From Nocardia sputorum (GTDB lineage: Bacteria > Actinomycetota > Actinomycetes > Mycobacteriales > Mycobacteriaceae), in NCBI RefSeq assembly GCF_027924405.1, contig NZ_AP026978.1, forward strand, positions 620,001 to 684,000: a stretch of 64,000 nucleotides of DNA, given 5' to 3'. Under the pieces are notes generated by a model that was given only the letters and a program-made list of their open reading frames with translations, had not been told where the DNA came from and did no database searches. Positions 46,536 to 54,871 of the stretch are shown one piece after another (position 1 is the stretch's first letter; each line of letters starts with the position of its first letter). Made by a program: the position numbers and the translations under genes.

Positions 46536-47201
46536 TCAGTGAAAGACGACCGTTAGAGCGGTGCGCAGAGACGCCCCGGCCACGACGGTGGCATGCTCGG
46601 CGTCCATCGCGACCAAGACCACGCGTTCGGCGGCTTGGCGTCCGTCACCGGCACGGGAGACCAGGATGACGGCGGCGTCGGTGGCCAGGGTGCGGGCAGG
46701 CCGGGTACCGCCTCCGTTCGCGTCCTCCGCACCGATCACGTCGACGCGATCGCCCGCGCGCAGGATGTCGGCGACCGCCGTGTCGGCGAGGCGGATGGGC
46801 ACGATGCGCGCCTCGCGCGCACCGGTCGCCGCCGCGGCCAGGCGTGGACCGACCACGCGCAGATCGGTGAAGACCTCGCCCCGCCGCATGGCGCCGGTCA
46901 GCGTCGCGCCGACGAGTTCGGCGGGATCGGCGACCGCGCCCGCGGGCAGCGTGCCCGCTTCGCGCGGCGCGGAGCGCAGGTCACCTGCTTCGAGCAGGCG
47001 TCCGGGCGCGAGATCCCGCTCGGCCACGACGACCGTCGTGCGTTCGGTGTCCGGGTCGCCACGGAGGAAGAGGAGCGCCGCGACTGCGGCGAGCGCGGCG
47101 GCCAGCAGTCGTCGAGCGAGAACGGCGTCGGCCCAGCGCGGTCGTTGCCAGCCCGAGGGGTTCCAGCCGCCGCGGCCGAGGTCGACGAGTGCACGAGTCA
47201 T
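46536..47201 (-). CDS. SAF domain (CpaB/RcpC-like) protein
   Basis: 221 residues. One N-terminal TM helix (LLAAALAAVAALLFLRG, about 33-50) followed by a SAF domain: TTVVVAERDLAPGRLLEAGDLRSAP and GATLTGAMRRGEVFTDLRVV, then an RcpC-like region IRLADTAVADILRAGDRVDVIG. CpaB/RcpC proteins assist Flp pilus or sugar-acid assembly systems, but orphan SAF proteins next to fmdB are widespread in actinobacteria with no known role. Position corresponds to the Rv0990c-Rv0991c area. Confidence 0.87.
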   Translation of the reverse strand: MTRALVDLGRGGWNPSGWQRPRWADAVLARRLLAAALAAVAALLFLRGDPDTERTTVVVAERDLAPGRLLEAGDLRSAPREAGTLPAGAVADPAELVGATLTGAMRRGEVFTDLRVVGPRLAAAATGAREARIVPIRLADTAVADILRAGDRVDVIGAEDANGGGTRPARTLATDAAVILVSRAGDGRQAAERVVLVAMDAEHATVVAGASLRTALTVVFH

Positions 47202-47288
47202 GGCCGGATCCTATGGCCGGGCGTGCACCCCTCCGGCCCGGATCACGGCGGGCTGTGGACAGATGATCGGTTGGGGAAAACCGTCGGA

Positions 47289-47594
47289 TCAGCCGGCGAC
47301 GGCCGTGCTGGCGGCGGCTGTGGAGCCGCTCGACGAGCCGGAATCCGAGGACGAACTCGAGCTGCTGTCGGACTTGCCGCTGTCGGACTTGGCGGGCTCG
47401 CTCGCGGTGGTGGAGCCGCCGCGGCTGTCGGTGCGGTAGAAGCCGCTGCCCTTGAAGACGATGCCGACCGAGTTGAACAGCTTGCGCAGCTTCCCAGAGC
47501 ACTCCGAGCACACGGTCAGCGCCTCGTCCGTGAAGGACTGAACGATGTCGAAGCGGTTGTCACACTGGGTGCACGCATACGAGTAAGTAGGCAC
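47289..47594 (-). CDS. FmdB family zinc ribbon protein
   Basis: 101 residues. N-terminal FmdB zinc ribbon MPTYSYACTQCDNRFDIVQSF, with second CxxC in VCSECSGKLRKLFNSVGIVFKGSGFY. The C-terminal 45 residues are Ser/Gly/Asp low complexity. Equivalent by position to Rv0991c, reported in mycobacteria as a redox-regulated chaperone-like protein. Upstream is the cyclo-ligase gene, 69 bp away on the same strand. Confidence 0.92.
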   Translation of the reverse strand: MPTYSYACTQCDNRFDIVQSFTDEALTVCSECSGKLRKLFNSVGIVFKGSGFYRTDSRGGSTTASEPAKSDSGKSDSSSSSSSDSGSSSGSTAAASTAVAG

Positions 47595-47663
47595 AGGATC
47601 CTCCGCGGTGTTCGTCGATCTGGCACTCTACAGCCGACAGTGCCAACACCGCCAATCGGTGTT

Positions 47664-48272
47664 TCATTCCCCAGGGTAATCGTCGCCGAGCCGGCGCAGT
47701 CCGCCGCGCGGCGTGAGCGCCCAACCCATGCGCAGGTCGTGCGGTTCCTCGGGGAGCCGGTCGAGCAGCTCGTCGTCCCGGACCACCGCGACCAGCCGGG
47801 CGTCCGGCCGCGCGGCGGACAGCGTGCGGTCGTAGTAGCCGGCGCCGCGGCCGAGCCGCACGCCGCGCAGGTCCACCGCGAGAGCGGGAACCAGGATCAG
47901 GTCGGCCCGGCCGACGGCGCTTGGCGGCAGGACGGCGCCGGAGGGTTCCAGCAACCCGTAGCGGGCTCGGCGCAGACCGTTCGAACCGGTGTACTCGGCC
48001 CAGCTCAGCGGCCCCGGCGGCCCGGTGACCGGCAACAGCACCCGCGCGCCACCGGCCCGCAGCGCGTCCAGCATCGCCGGTGATCCCGGTTCCCCGGCCA
48101 CCGGCACATACGCGCAGACCCACCCATGGGCACCCATCGCGCCGACCGCTGTGGCCAGGGCGAACGCCTCTTTTTCCCGCTCCGTGGCAGGCATCACAGC
48201 CCTTCGGGCGAGCAGTTCGATGCGCCATGCATGTTTATCGCGCTCGCCGGGCATCTTCACAGTGATCACCAT
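47664..48272 (-). CDS. 5-formyltetrahydrofolate cyclo-ligase
   Basis: 202 residues from ATG 48272 (an alternative ATG lies at 48254). N-terminal KHAWRIELLARRAVMP, ATP-site region and the signature VPALAVDLRGVRLGRGAGYYDRTL, then VVRDDELLDRLPEEPHDLRMGWALTP. Converts 5-formyl-THF to 5,10-methenyl-THF. Divergent from galU across 63 bp. Order matches Rv0992c-Rv0993. The frame stays open upstream through galU on the opposite strand, which is not coding. Confidence 0.93.
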   Translation of the reverse strand: MVITVKMPGERDKHAWRIELLARRAVMPATEREKEAFALATAVGAMGAHGWVCAYVPVAGEPGSPAMLDALRAGGARVLLPVTGPPGPLSWAEYTGSNGLRRARYGLLEPSGAVLPPSAVGRADLILVPALAVDLRGVRLGRGAGYYDRTLSAARPDARLVAVVRDDELLDRLPEEPHDLRMGWALTPRGGLRRLGDDYPGE

Positions 48273-48335
48273 AGGCTCACCCCGGGACCGGGACGGCGCG
48301 ACGCCGATCCCGGCGGCGTGATGGATGGATAGGGT

Positions 48336-49298
48336 ATGCGTATGACAGCAAAGGCCGGACAGCCCGGTGCCGCGGCGGCGGAATCGTGCTTCCGCACGGC
48401 CGTGGTCCCCGCGGCCGGGCTCGGGACACGGTTCCTGCCCGCGACCAAGACGGTGCCCAAGGAACTTCTTCCGGTGGTGGACACCCCCGGCATCGAGCTG
48501 GTCGCCGCCGAGGCGGCCGGATCCGGCGCCGAGCGGCTGGTGATCGTCACGTCCCCGGGTAAGGACGGCGTGGTCGCGCACTTCGTCGAGGACTTGGTGC
48601 TGGAGAGCACGCTGGCCGAGCGCGGCAAGTTCAAGCTGCTCGAGAAGGTGCGCAAGGCGCCGGGGCTGCTGGATGTCACGTCGGTGGTGCAAGAGGAGCC
48701 GCTCGGGCTCGGGCACGCGGTCGCCCAGGCCGAGCGGGCGCTCGATGACGACGAGGACGTCATCGCCGTCCTCCTGCCCGACGACCTGGTGCTGCCCCGC
48801 GGCGTGCTCGACGTGATGTGCCGGGTGCGCCGCAAGCGCGGCGGAACGGTGCTGTGCGCCATCGACGTCCCCAAGGACGAGGTCAGCGCCTACGGCGTGT
48901 TCGACGTCGCGCCGGTGCCGGACGCGGTGAACCCGAATGTGCTGCGCGTCAAGGGGATGGTGGAGAAGCCCGCGCTCGCCGACGCGCCGTCGACGTTCGC
49001 GGCCGCGGGCCGGTACCTGCTGGACCGCGCAATCTTCGACGCGCTGCGCCGCATCGAGCCCGGCGCGGGCGGCGAACTGCAACTCACCGACGCGGTCGCA
49101 CTGCTGATCGCCGAGGGACATCCGGTTCATGTCGTGGTGCACCGTGGGTCGCGCCACGACTTGGGCAACCCGGGCGGTTATCTTCGTGCTGCGGTCGATT
49201 TCGCACTGGAACGAGAGGAATACGGCCCCGCCCTGCGGGAGTGGCTGCAGCACCGCCTCGGTCCGGACTGGGATCCGCAGCTGACGACCGACGACTGA
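48336..49298 (+). CDS. galU: UTP-glucose-1-phosphate uridylyltransferase
   Basis: 320 residues. Nucleotidyltransferase motif AVVPAAGLGTRFLPATKTVPKELLPVVDTP, EPLGLGHAVAQA, VLLPDDLVL, VEKP and LGNPGGYLRAAVDFAL. Makes UDP-glucose for envelope polysaccharides and trehalose. An alternative start is MTAKAG two codons later. It begins the rightward block galU-glp-rimJ-sepX. Confidence 0.95.
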   Translation: MRMTAKAGQPGAAAAESCFRTAVVPAAGLGTRFLPATKTVPKELLPVVDTPGIELVAAEAAGSGAERLVIVTSPGKDGVVAHFVEDLVLESTLAERGKFKLLEKVRKAPGLLDVTSVVQEEPLGLGHAVAQAERALDDDEDVIAVLLPDDLVLPRGVLDVMCRVRRKRGGTVLCAIDVPKDEVSAYGVFDVAPVPDAVNPNVLRVKGMVEKPALADAPSTFAAAGRYLLDRAIFDALRRIEPGAGGELQLTDAVALLIAEGHPVHVVVHRGSRHDLGNPGGYLRAAVDFALEREEYGPALREWLQHRLGPDWDPQLTTDD

Positions 49299-49450
49299 CG
49301 GACCCGGCCGGGGGTTTCGCCGAGCGTGGAGCGTCGGGTACGAATGATGGTTCACCGCGGTGCGTGCGCGAATGCGCCTGCGCCGCGGCGGGATCGCACG
49401 CCCGTGCAGGCGAGATCGGATGGAGTGCGGAGAGGATCAGGAAGGGCTGG

Positions 49451-50707
49451 ATGCGCTCGGTTGAGGATCAGCAGATCAAGGTGACCGCCGCGGCGGTCGC
49501 GCCCCGGCCGGTTCGGGTCGCGATCTCCGAGGCCCAGGGCCTGCTGTGTGCCGAGGACGTCGTCACCGAGCGTCCGTTGCCCGGCTTCGACCAGGCCGCC
49601 ATCGATGGCTACGCCGTGCGCAGCGTCGACGTGGCCTCGGCCGGGGCCGACATTCGCGACGAAGAGGGCAATCTCGTCGACCTGACCCTCCCGGTGGTCG
49701 GCGAGGTGGTCGCCGGTTCGCGTCAGCCGATCCGCTTGCAGCCCCGCCAGACCGTCCGGGTGGACACCGGCGCGCCGATGCCGACCCTCGCCGACGCGGT
49801 GCTCCCGCTGGATTTCACCGACGGCGGGCGGGCCAGGATCAAGGTGTACGAGCCGGTGCGCTCCGGCGACTACGTGCGGCGGATCGGGGACGACGTCCAG
49901 CCGGGAGATGTCGCGGTGCGCGCGGGAACCATCATCGGCGCGGCGCAAGTAGGTCTGCTCGCCGCTGTCGGTCAGGACAAGGTGCTGGTGCACCCGCGCC
50001 CGCGACTATCGGTGCTCTCGGTGGGCGGCGAGCTGATCGACATCGACCGCACACCCGGCCCCGGCCAGGTCTACGACGTGAACTCCTACGCGCTGGCCGC
50101 GGCCGCGCGGGATGCCGGCGCGGACGTCAACCGCGTCGGCATCGTCAGTTCCGATCCGCGCCGCTTGCGCGACGCGGTGGAGGGACAGCTGGTGCGCGCC
50201 GAGGTGGTCGTCATCGCGGGCGCGGTCGGCGGCTGGGCTTCCGAACAGGTTCAGGAGGCGCTGGAAGGGCTCGGCGAGCTCGAAATCACCCGGGTGGCCA
50301 TGCATCCCGGCTCCGTGCAGGGCTTCGGCCGGCTCGGCCGCGACGAAGTGCCGACGTTCCTGCTTCCCTCCAACCCGGTGAGCGCGCTGGTGGTGTTCGA
50401 GGTGATGGTGCGGCCCTTGATCCGAATCGCGTTGGGCCGCAGGCATCCCATGCGCCGGATCATCAGCGCCCGGACCATCACGCCGATCAGCTCCATGGAC
50501 GGTCGCAGGGGTTACCTGCGCGCGCAGCTCATGCGGGACGAAGCGACCGGCGAATACCTTGTGCAGCCCCTCGGCAACGGAAACTCCTCTTCCCACCTGC
50601 TCGCCACGCTGGCCGAGGCGAACAGCTTGATCGTGATCGACCCGGACGACACCGAGATCCGCACCGGTGACGAAGTCCAGGTCGCCTTTCTCGCGCAGCG
50701 CGGCTGA
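49451..50707 (+). CDS. glp: Gephyrin-like molybdotransferase Glp (MoeA family)
   Basis: 418 residues with MoeA domains: FDQAAIDGYAVRS near the N-terminus, DTGAPMPTLADAVLPL, GDYVRRIGDDVQPGD, GQVYDVNSYALAAAARDAGADV, and C-terminal PSNPVSALVVFEVMVRPLI. The catalytic loop, GGVSxGxxD in true MoeA, reads GAVGGWASEQV, lacking the Asp. The same substitution is recalled for Rv0994. In Corynebacterium the orthologue Glp acts with FtsZ and the receptor GlpR in division; the GlpR/SepX homologue is encoded two genes on. A moonlighting or replaced function is likely. Confidence 0.9.
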   Translation: MRSVEDQQIKVTAAAVAPRPVRVAISEAQGLLCAEDVVTERPLPGFDQAAIDGYAVRSVDVASAGADIRDEEGNLVDLTLPVVGEVVAGSRQPIRLQPRQTVRVDTGAPMPTLADAVLPLDFTDGGRARIKVYEPVRSGDYVRRIGDDVQPGDVAVRAGTIIGAAQVGLLAAVGQDKVLVHPRPRLSVLSVGGELIDIDRTPGPGQVYDVNSYALAAAARDAGADVNRVGIVSSDPRRLRDAVEGQLVRAEVVVIAGAVGGWASEQVQEALEGLGELEITRVAMHPGSVQGFGRLGRDEVPTFLLPSNPVSALVVFEVMVRPLIRIALGRRHPMRRIISARTITPISSMDGRRGYLRAQLMRDEATGEYLVQPLGNGNSSSHLLATLAEANSLIVIDPDDTEIRTGDEVQVAFLAQRG

Positions 50708-50710
50708 GAC

Positions 50711-51370
50711 GTGGACGCCATGAATGTCTTCCGGGCCACCCAGCATCCGGGGTGGCCCGCGCGACTGGGCCCGGTGCGGGTGGCCGCCGGTCAAGTGACT
50801 CTGCGTCCGGTGCGGCTGCGCGACGCGGCGGCCTGGAGCCGGATCCGGTTGCGCGACAGAGCGCATCTCGAGCCGTGGGAGCCGACCGGCCGCGGATCGT
50901 GGGAGGCGCGCAACCACGCCTCCAACTGGCCCTCGCTGTGGTCGAGCCTGAAGGCGGAGGCCAGGCGCGGCGCGATGATCCCGCTGGTGATCGAGGTCGA
51001 CGGTGCGTTCAGCGGGCAGTTGACCGTCGGCAATATCGTGCGGGGCGCACTGCGTTCGGCCTGGATCGGTTATTGGGTGGCCAAGGATCTCAGCGGGCAA
51101 GGCGTCGCGACGGCGGCGTTGGCGCTCGGGCTGGACCACTGCTTCGGGCCGGTCGGTCTGCATCGAGTCGAGGCGACCGTGCGACCGGAGAATCTGGCCA
51201 GTCAGGCGGTACTGCGCAATGTCGGTTTCCGGGAGGAGGGGCTGCTGCGGCGCTACCTCGACGTGGACGGCGCCTGGCGGGATCACCTGCTGGTCGGCAT
51301 CACCGTCGAGGAACTGGCCGGAACGGTCCTGGACCGGCTGGTGCGAGAGGGGCGCGTCACCCTCCAGTAG
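50711..51370 (+). CDS. rimJ: GNAT acetyltransferase, RimJ-like
   Basis: 219 residues. GNAT fold of the RimJ/RimL ribosomal protein N-acetyltransferase type: VTLRPVRLRDAAAWSRIRLRDRAHLEPWEP, then IGYWVAKDLSGQGVATAALALGLDHCF (acetyl-CoA loop) and RVEATVRPENLASQAVLRNVGFREEGLLRRYLDVDG. GTG 50711 lies 3 bp after glp; ATG 50720 is an alternative. Synteny: Rv0995. Confidence 0.92.
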   Translation: MDAMNVFRATQHPGWPARLGPVRVAAGQVTLRPVRLRDAAAWSRIRLRDRAHLEPWEPTGRGSWEARNHASNWPSLWSSLKAEARRGAMIPLVIEVDGAFSGQLTVGNIVRGALRSAWIGYWVAKDLSGQGVATAALALGLDHCFGPVGLHRVEATVRPENLASQAVLRNVGFREEGLLRRYLDVDGAWRDHLLVGITVEELAGTVLDRLVREGRVTLQ

Positions 51371-51632
51371 ATCCGGCCACCGAGCCGCGGTGACATTGGT
51401 AGAAATGTGACAGGTGTGGCGGATGTGCACGGCGCGCCTGCCGGAACTTGGTGCTACCCGGAATTAGCCTACGGACGTCGATGGTGCGTCTTGCGTCATC
51501 GGCACAGAGCCTGCGAGGGGACCGGCGTCCGCGCCGCTGCGTCGGACGGGGGCCGGCCGAGCGCGGGGCGTGTCACGCACCGCTCGCGGGCCGAGCCGGA
51601 CAAAATCCAGGCGGGACGGAGGTGCTGACGCG

Positions 51633-52712
51633 ATGCCGAATTCGATCCTGTGGATCGGGCTGGTCGTGCTCTGGGTCTTCGTCCTTTTCCCGATCCTCGC
51701 CGATCGCCACCCGAGAATCCGCCGGACCACCGACGCCGCGCTGGCGACCAGGGTCCTGCACCGCGGCGGCGGCAAACGACGTCTCAGGAAAGGCCCGGCC
51801 GCCGGGCACGAAACCGATCCGAACTGGCGGCCCCGCCGCGTACCGAGAAAGTATCCCCACAGCGATGATGCGGAGGACCGGATGACGACACCGGCCGACG
51901 AGCCCGTCACCGAGACCGACGAGGAGAACCTGCCCGCGGCCGACGACGCGGCGGCATCCGACATCGCTGAGGCCGAACCGGACGACGCCGTGGGAGACGA
52001 CTACGAGCCCCCAGCACCCGACGCGGACGAGACGGACGACGAAGCCGGCGAAGTCGCTGCGAAGATCGACGCGGAGACCGATGATGACGGCGTGGGCGCA
52101 CACCACCCCGAGCCGGTCGCGGCCAGAATCCCGCCTGCGCGCTCTACCGTGCCCGCCCGCGTCGACTACGACGACTACGACGACTACGACGACTACGACG
52201 AGACGGACTCGGCCGAACCGGATTTCGTCCCCAACCGCCGTGGCCGCGGCGGCTTCGACCCCGAGGCCGACGCCATCGCCCGCGCGGCCCGCTACACCTT
52301 CCGGCAGCGGGCCGTGCTCGGCTTGCTGCTCACCGCCATCCTGTCCGGCGCCCTCGCGCTCGTGGTCACCCCCTTGCTGTGGTGGGCCTGCGGGCTCGCC
52401 GTCACCGTGCTGGTGACCTACCTGGCCTACCTGCGCAAGCAGGTGCGGATGGAGGAGGAGATCCGCCGCAGGCGCGCCGCCCGCCTCAACCGCGGCCACC
52501 AGGGCGAAGCCGATCCACGGAGCCGCCGCACCCGCGCCCCGCGCGGCGCCATGGACCGCGACACCGCCCGCGCCCTACGCCGCCGCTCCACCCTGATCGA
52601 GCCGGACGACGAAGACCCCGCGTTCGCCCACCTCGACCCCTTCGACCCGGCCACGGCCCGCGCCCTGCGCACCCGCACCGGCGGCGACATGCGCCGCGCG
52701 GCGGGCGCGTAG
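51633..52712 (+). CDS. sepX: Divisome membrane protein SepX/GlpR
   Basis: 359 residues from ATG 51633 with GGAGGTG upstream. N-terminal TM (SILWIGLVVLWVFVLFPIL, 4-23) followed by the conserved-type ADRHPRIRRTTDAALATRVL segment, a long acidic linker (about 70-205) that includes five YDD-type repeats, then two TMs (about 225-265, VLGLLLTAILSGALALVVT and LLWWACGLAVTVLVTYLAYL) and a basic C-terminal tail with RALRRR and RALRTRTGG. Homologue of Rv0996 and of the receptor that anchors Glp. The glp-rimJ-sepX order supports this. Confidence 0.9.
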   Translation: MPNSILWIGLVVLWVFVLFPILADRHPRIRRTTDAALATRVLHRGGGKRRLRKGPAAGHETDPNWRPRRVPRKYPHSDDAEDRMTTPADEPVTETDEENLPAADDAAASDIAEAEPDDAVGDDYEPPAPDADETDDEAGEVAAKIDAETDDDGVGAHHPEPVAARIPPARSTVPARVDYDDYDDYDDYDETDSAEPDFVPNRRGRGGFDPEADAIARAARYTFRQRAVLGLLLTAILSGALALVVTPLLWWACGLAVTVLVTYLAYLRKQVRMEEEIRRRRAARLNRGHQGEADPRSRRTRAPRGAMDRDTARALRRRSTLIEPDDEDPAFAHLDPFDPATARALRTRTGGDMRRAAGA

Positions 52713-52803
52713 ACCTGGCTTATCTCCGCAGGTCAGGGTGCCGATTCGGAGTCTGGGGGGCTGGCCTGATACAGTGTCACAGCGCGGTTCCCCGGAACCG
52801 CAC

Positions 52804-52876
52804 GGGGCTATAGCGCAGTTGGTAGCGCGTCTCGTTCGCATCGAGAAGGTCAGGGGTTCGATTCCCCTTAGCTCCA
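52804..52876 (+). tRNA. tRNA-Ala (anticodon CGC)
   Basis: 73 nt fold a complete cloverleaf: acceptor GGGGCTA/TAGCTCC with the G3-U70 pair that identifies tRNA-Ala, D stem GCGC/GCGC, anticodon stem TCTCG/CGAGA with loop TTCGCAT (anticodon CGC, codon GCG), T stem AGGGG/CCCCT with loop TTCGATT, discriminator A73. CCA is not encoded. A terminator follows, then an integrase remnant. Confidence 0.97.
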
Positions 52877-52886
52877 CAGCTGCGAG

Positions 52887-52923
52887 AACACCGCTCGACC
52901 CGGGAAAGGTCGGGCGGTGTTTT
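52887..52923 (+). terminator. Terminator after tRNA-Ala
   Basis: AACACCGCTCGACC (52887-52900) pairs with GGTCGGGCGGTGTT (52908-52921), one G-T pair, 7-nt loop, followed by TTCG within a run of four T. Confidence 0.85.
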
Positions 52924-52942
52924 CGTTAGAGCGAAAGCGCGG

Positions 52943-53128
52943 CTAGCTTGCTGCCCACTTTTTGCCCACACTTGCGCGCGCTGCCCTGTCCAGAGCGTCC
53001 GAGACGGCTTCGAGATCATCCGGGAAGAGATCGGCGTAGGTGTCGAGCGTCATCGCGGCCGACTTGTGGCCGAGCATGGTCTGAACTGCCTTCACATTCG
53101 CCCCGGCACTGATCGAGAGCGACAGCAC
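52943..53128 (-). pseudogene. Tyrosine integrase C-terminal remnant
   Basis: 61 residues: SLSISAGANVKAVQTMLGHKSAAMTLDTYADLF and DDLEAVSDALDRA. This is the C-terminal end of a phage-type tyrosine recombinase including the LGH box and the tyrosine of DTYADLF. The catalytic Arg boxes and the rest are missing; upstream sequence does not continue the family. It points toward tRNA-Ala, as integrases at tRNA attachment sites do, so it is the remnant of an integrated element. Confidence 0.85.
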
Positions 53129-53216
53129 TGCCCAACCGGCGGCAAGGAGCCGCCGGCGGGATTGTTCCGCCTCGAACCCGGCTCACGCGGCGATGGCGTC
53201 CTAGGGGCCGTCATCC

Positions 53217-53423
53217 GTGCCCCGAAAGCCGGTGACCGCCCACCAGCCGATTTCTCCATCAACAGGTACCGATCCCGACCGAATCGCCGCCGACACAACC
53301 GAACTCAATCGGCTCGACCCACCACCAAAGTCCAGACGTGAAGTGCAAGACCGGCTCGGGTGGGGCAGTAACCGTGCGACGAGGGCGCTGCGCAACTGGC
53401 GCGCACAACGTGAGGACTCATGA
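53217..53423 (+). pseudogene. Fragment with helix-turn-helix-like C-terminus
   Basis: 68 codons ending SRREVQDRLGWGSNRATRALRNWRAQR. The end resembles C-terminal winged helices of replication or transfer proteins from actinomycete integrative elements, but the rest of such a protein is missing. Next to the integrase remnant, it is probably element debris. Confidence 0.35.
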
Positions 53424-53605
53424 CGCCGCGCATCATCCGCCCCAAGGGGGTTGAAATCTCTGCGTTGTGCGCAGCGGACCACGTCGCGGTGTCGAAAGTT
53501 CTGCACGCGCAACTCGAAACACACGGGGTATCCCACAATGACTGTGGCACAGAACCTGCAACAAGCAAAGAAGCGACGGGAGTCGAGACTATCCGAGGCC
53601 AGCGC

Positions 53606-54205
53606 TCATTCGTCAGCGCGGAGGGCACGACGGAAACGTGCTCGAATGGGGTTGATGCGTTGGCCTGGGTTGGACTGGCCAAGTCGGTGCATCTCGGTGT
53701 TCGCCACCTGCGCAAATTGCTCGGGTAGTTTCGCCATCGTGTCCAAATAGCCATCGAGCTCACCCCACAGCTCGCCTCGGCTGCTATTTTTTGCCAGGTT
53801 TTGGGCCGTGTAGTACATATCGATCACGATGGACTGCATCTCTTTGCATTGCTCAGCTGTTTTACGGGCATTGAGCATATTGAGCACTGCTATGTTGGCG
53901 CCGAGTTTGCGTATGCACTCATCAGTCGCTGCTACGAGTTCACCGGCTGCCGCGCTGACCTCGTCACGCCCAGCTTTGATATCGAGCAGGTACAAGTTGT
54001 GGTACTCGTCATGTGCAAGTAGAGCAGTCTCGGTCGCCTCAGCGCACTGACGGAGCACCGTCTCCCGCTGCCACTTCCGGTACTCACGCTCGTCGGCAGC
54101 GGCAATTGCAGCTCGGTTCGTGCGATTGTTGATCCGGACGCCGACGAGCGTCACGGAGGCGATGACGAGCGAGCTGATTAGCGGGAGCCACGGAGTCACC
54201 CGCAC
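53606..54205 (-). CDS. Membrane-anchored helical protein, function unknown
   Basis: 199 residues starting MRVTPWLPLISSLVIASVTLVG, a single N-terminal TM anchor, followed by a long helical stretch (NNRTNRAAIAAADEREYRKWQRETVLRQCAEATETALLAHDEYHN). The remaining part is all-helical with a basic tail. Similar short TM-plus-coiled-coil proteins are common in actinobacterial islands, without known function. Its GC content and codon use are lower-GC than the flanking core genes, suggesting acquired DNA. No clear partner gene. Confidence 0.6.
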   Translation of the reverse strand: MRVTPWLPLISSLVIASVTLVGVRINNRTNRAAIAAADEREYRKWQRETVLRQCAEATETALLAHDEYHNLYLLDIKAGRDEVSAAAGELVAATDECIRKLGANIAVLNMLNARKTAEQCKEMQSIVIDMYYTAQNLAKNSSRGELWGELDGYLDTMAKLPEQFAQVANTEMHRLGQSNPGQRINPIRARFRRALRADE

Positions 54206-54526
54206 AGCATCGCACCGGGAGCCGACACTCCCGCAAGAAGATCCGGACCCCTACAGCCGGACTCGTCGGCGGCAGTCAAGAAGCATTTTGTACGGCCTCG
54301 AAAAGCTGGGCGTGCCTGCAGCGATGAGCTCGGCAGCTATGCCCGAAGTGCTCCAGCCAGGGGAGAGGGAAGTTCCTTGACTGCCGCCCCGAGACAGGGT
54401 CGGGGTGCACTTTTCCGGCTAAGAAGAGGTCACCAACGCCGACCGAATACGACGCATAGCCGCTTGCGCTTCGCTGGTCAGCTCGCGCATGCCGGACTTG
54501 ACGGTCGCGCGGATGACTCGCTGGAT

Positions 54527-54871
54527 CTGGTGCGGCAGGCGGTGGTGCTCAGCACGCTGCTCGTACGCTCGGCCTGTTGCTATACCGAAGCGGGCAAGCC
54601 GCACCAGGCGGTGCAACTTTTCGGTGATGTGCTGGCGGGCGGCACCCTCTCCAAGCGCTACAGCGGCCTGTTCGGAGCTCGGCAGGCCAAGGCGCTCGCG
54701 CTTGGCGGTGAACCCTATGAAGCGGCGACCGTTGCCGCCACAGCGGTCACTGTAGCCAGGAAAACCAGATCCGAGCGCACCATGAACGTTGTGGTCGAAG
54801 TTGTTCGGGCGCTTGACCCGTGGCGCAACCGGCCGAGTGTCCGAATGCTAATCGACATCCTAATGCCGTAG
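54527..54871 (+). pseudogene. C-terminal fragment of an XRE-TPR regulator
   Basis: The frame reads LVRQAVVLSTLLVRSACCYTEAGKPHQAVQLFGDVLAGGTLSKRYSG, then ARQAKALALGGEPYEAATVAATAV and a terminal LDPWRNRPSV. This is the TPR-like C-terminal end of a Streptomyces/Nocardia-type XRE regulator. No helix-turn-helix lies upstream in this or another frame, so the 5' part is deleted. It overlaps the convergent hydrolase gene by 12 bp. Confidence 0.65.

Noticed and set aside
53420..53750. Short plus-strand frames at 53420-53728 and 53451-53750 as genes
   Set aside because: No recognisable motifs; they overlap each other and the minus-strand TM protein. Considered island debris.
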